Shown here piece by piece: positions 63,239 to 64,000 of a stretch of 64,000 bases of DNA. Location: the NCBI GenBank assembly GCA_005879315.1, contig VBLC01000035.1:1-64000 (forward strand), read 5' to 3'. Numbering within the stretch: the stretch's first letter is position 1; each line of letters begins with the position of its first letter. A model generated the notes under the pieces. That model did not search any database, was not told the DNA's origin, and was given only the letters and a program-made list of their open reading frames with translations. This DNA is from Deltaproteobacteria bacterium (lineage in GTDB: Bacteria; Myxococcota; Myxococcia; Myxococcales; 40CM-4-68-19). The translations under genes were made by a program, and so were the position numbers.

Positions 63239-64000
63239 CAAGCCCGCTCCAGCTCGACCAGCACCCACTCTTCGCGCCGCCGCTGCTCGACCGGCCGCAA
63301 ACCCTGCGCGAGGTACGCGCGTTCGGCATCGGCGGCCTGTTCGGCCAGCAGTCCCGAGAGCAAGAGCCGGCCGCCGGGGCGGACCTTCGAGGCGATCTGC
63401 GCCGCCAGCTCCTCGAGCGTATTGAGGAGGATGTTGGCGACGACGACGTCGAAACTGCCGTCGATCTTCGCCGGCTGCTCCTCGAGCAGCCATTCGATCC
63501 GCGAGGCGCCATTGAGGGCGGCGTTGCTGCGGGCGGACTCCAGCGCCACCGGATCGTTTTCGCTGGCGCAGATGCGGCCCGCGCCGAGCAGGTGCGCGAG
63601 CAGCGCGATCACGCCGCTGCCGGTGCCGACGTCTAGGACGTCCGCTCCGCGCATCTGATCGAGCAGCTCGCGCACCCGCTCGAGACAGAGGCGCGTCGTG
63701 GCGTGGCTGCCGGTGCCGAAGGCCATCCCCGGCTCGATGATCAGGGAGCGGCTCCCGGCCGGCGCTTTCTCCCAGGGCGGAAGGATGAAGAGATCGGAGG
63801 CAAGCTGGATCGGCCGGTGGTGCGCGCGCCAGGCTTCGCTCCAGTCCTCGGCGGGCACTTCGACGGGCGGCTCGGCGCGCAACTCGGCAGCGGCGCGCAG
63901 CGCATCGGCGCGGTCGGGAAAATGCGCGATGGCGCGGCCCGCTCCCGGTGGCAGGGCCGGAGTGCCAGGCATGAGCGGCATGCCGGGCTCCTGCAGCTCC
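63238..64000 (-). CDS. prmA: Ribosomal protein L11 methyltransferase (5' end possibly beyond the window)
   Basis: IIEPGMAFGTGSHATTRLCLERV...DVLDVGTGSGVIALLAHLLGAG...VVANILLNTLEELAAQI. Confidence 0.94.
   Translation of the reverse strand, partial: ELQEPGMPLMPGTPALPPGAGRAIAHFPDRADALRAAAELRAEPPVEVPAEDWSEAWRAHHRPIQLASDLFILPPWEKAPAGSRSLIIEPGMAFGTGSHATTRLCLERVRELLDQMRGADVLDVGTGSGVIALLAHLLGAGRICASENDPVALESARSNAALNGASRIEWLLEEQPAKIDGSFDVVVANILLNTLEELAAQIASKVRPGGRLLLSGLLAEQAADAERAYLAQGLRPVEQRRREEWVLVELERA

Overview
A gene-dense, very high-GC bacterial chromosome segment. Gene content (DUF3857/transglutaminase lipoproteins, TIGR02266-type PilZ proteins, MshEN-REC-TPR protein) suggests a Myxococcota-like deltaproteobacterium; this is inference. 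The left edge carries a frameshifted IS481-type transposase and a REP-associated (RAYT/IS200-like) tyrosine transposase. The rest is mostly housekeeping: metH, hemW, comF, gpmA, rlmH-rsfS-proA-proB, hflX, glnB-glnA, sfsA, methylmalonyl-CoA mutase and acyl-CoA carboxylase genes, ogt/ada-alkA, fumC, pdxH, rsmE, prmA. I found no CRISPR array, rRNA, tRNA, or recognisable defence or biosynthetic cluster. The most interesting items are: (1) an 899-aa protein with a divergent class III nucleotidyl cyclase signature split by a coiled-coil-like insertion; (2) a translationally coupled pair of giant TPR/DUF3857 proteins in which one transglutaminase domain keeps its Cys-His-Asp triad and the other appears to have lost Cys and His; (3) two genes, one of them rlmH, whose best start is CTG in a CTGA stop/start overlap, alongside ATGA, GTGA and TTGA overlaps elsewhere; (4) degenerate period-6 arrays in the three longest convergent intergenic gaps, one of which forms a large inverted repeat; (5) several apparent pseudoenzymes (TrpC-like, rhomboid-like, second amidohydrolase domain). 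All calls come from reading the sequence and the supplied ORF translations; no database search was run.
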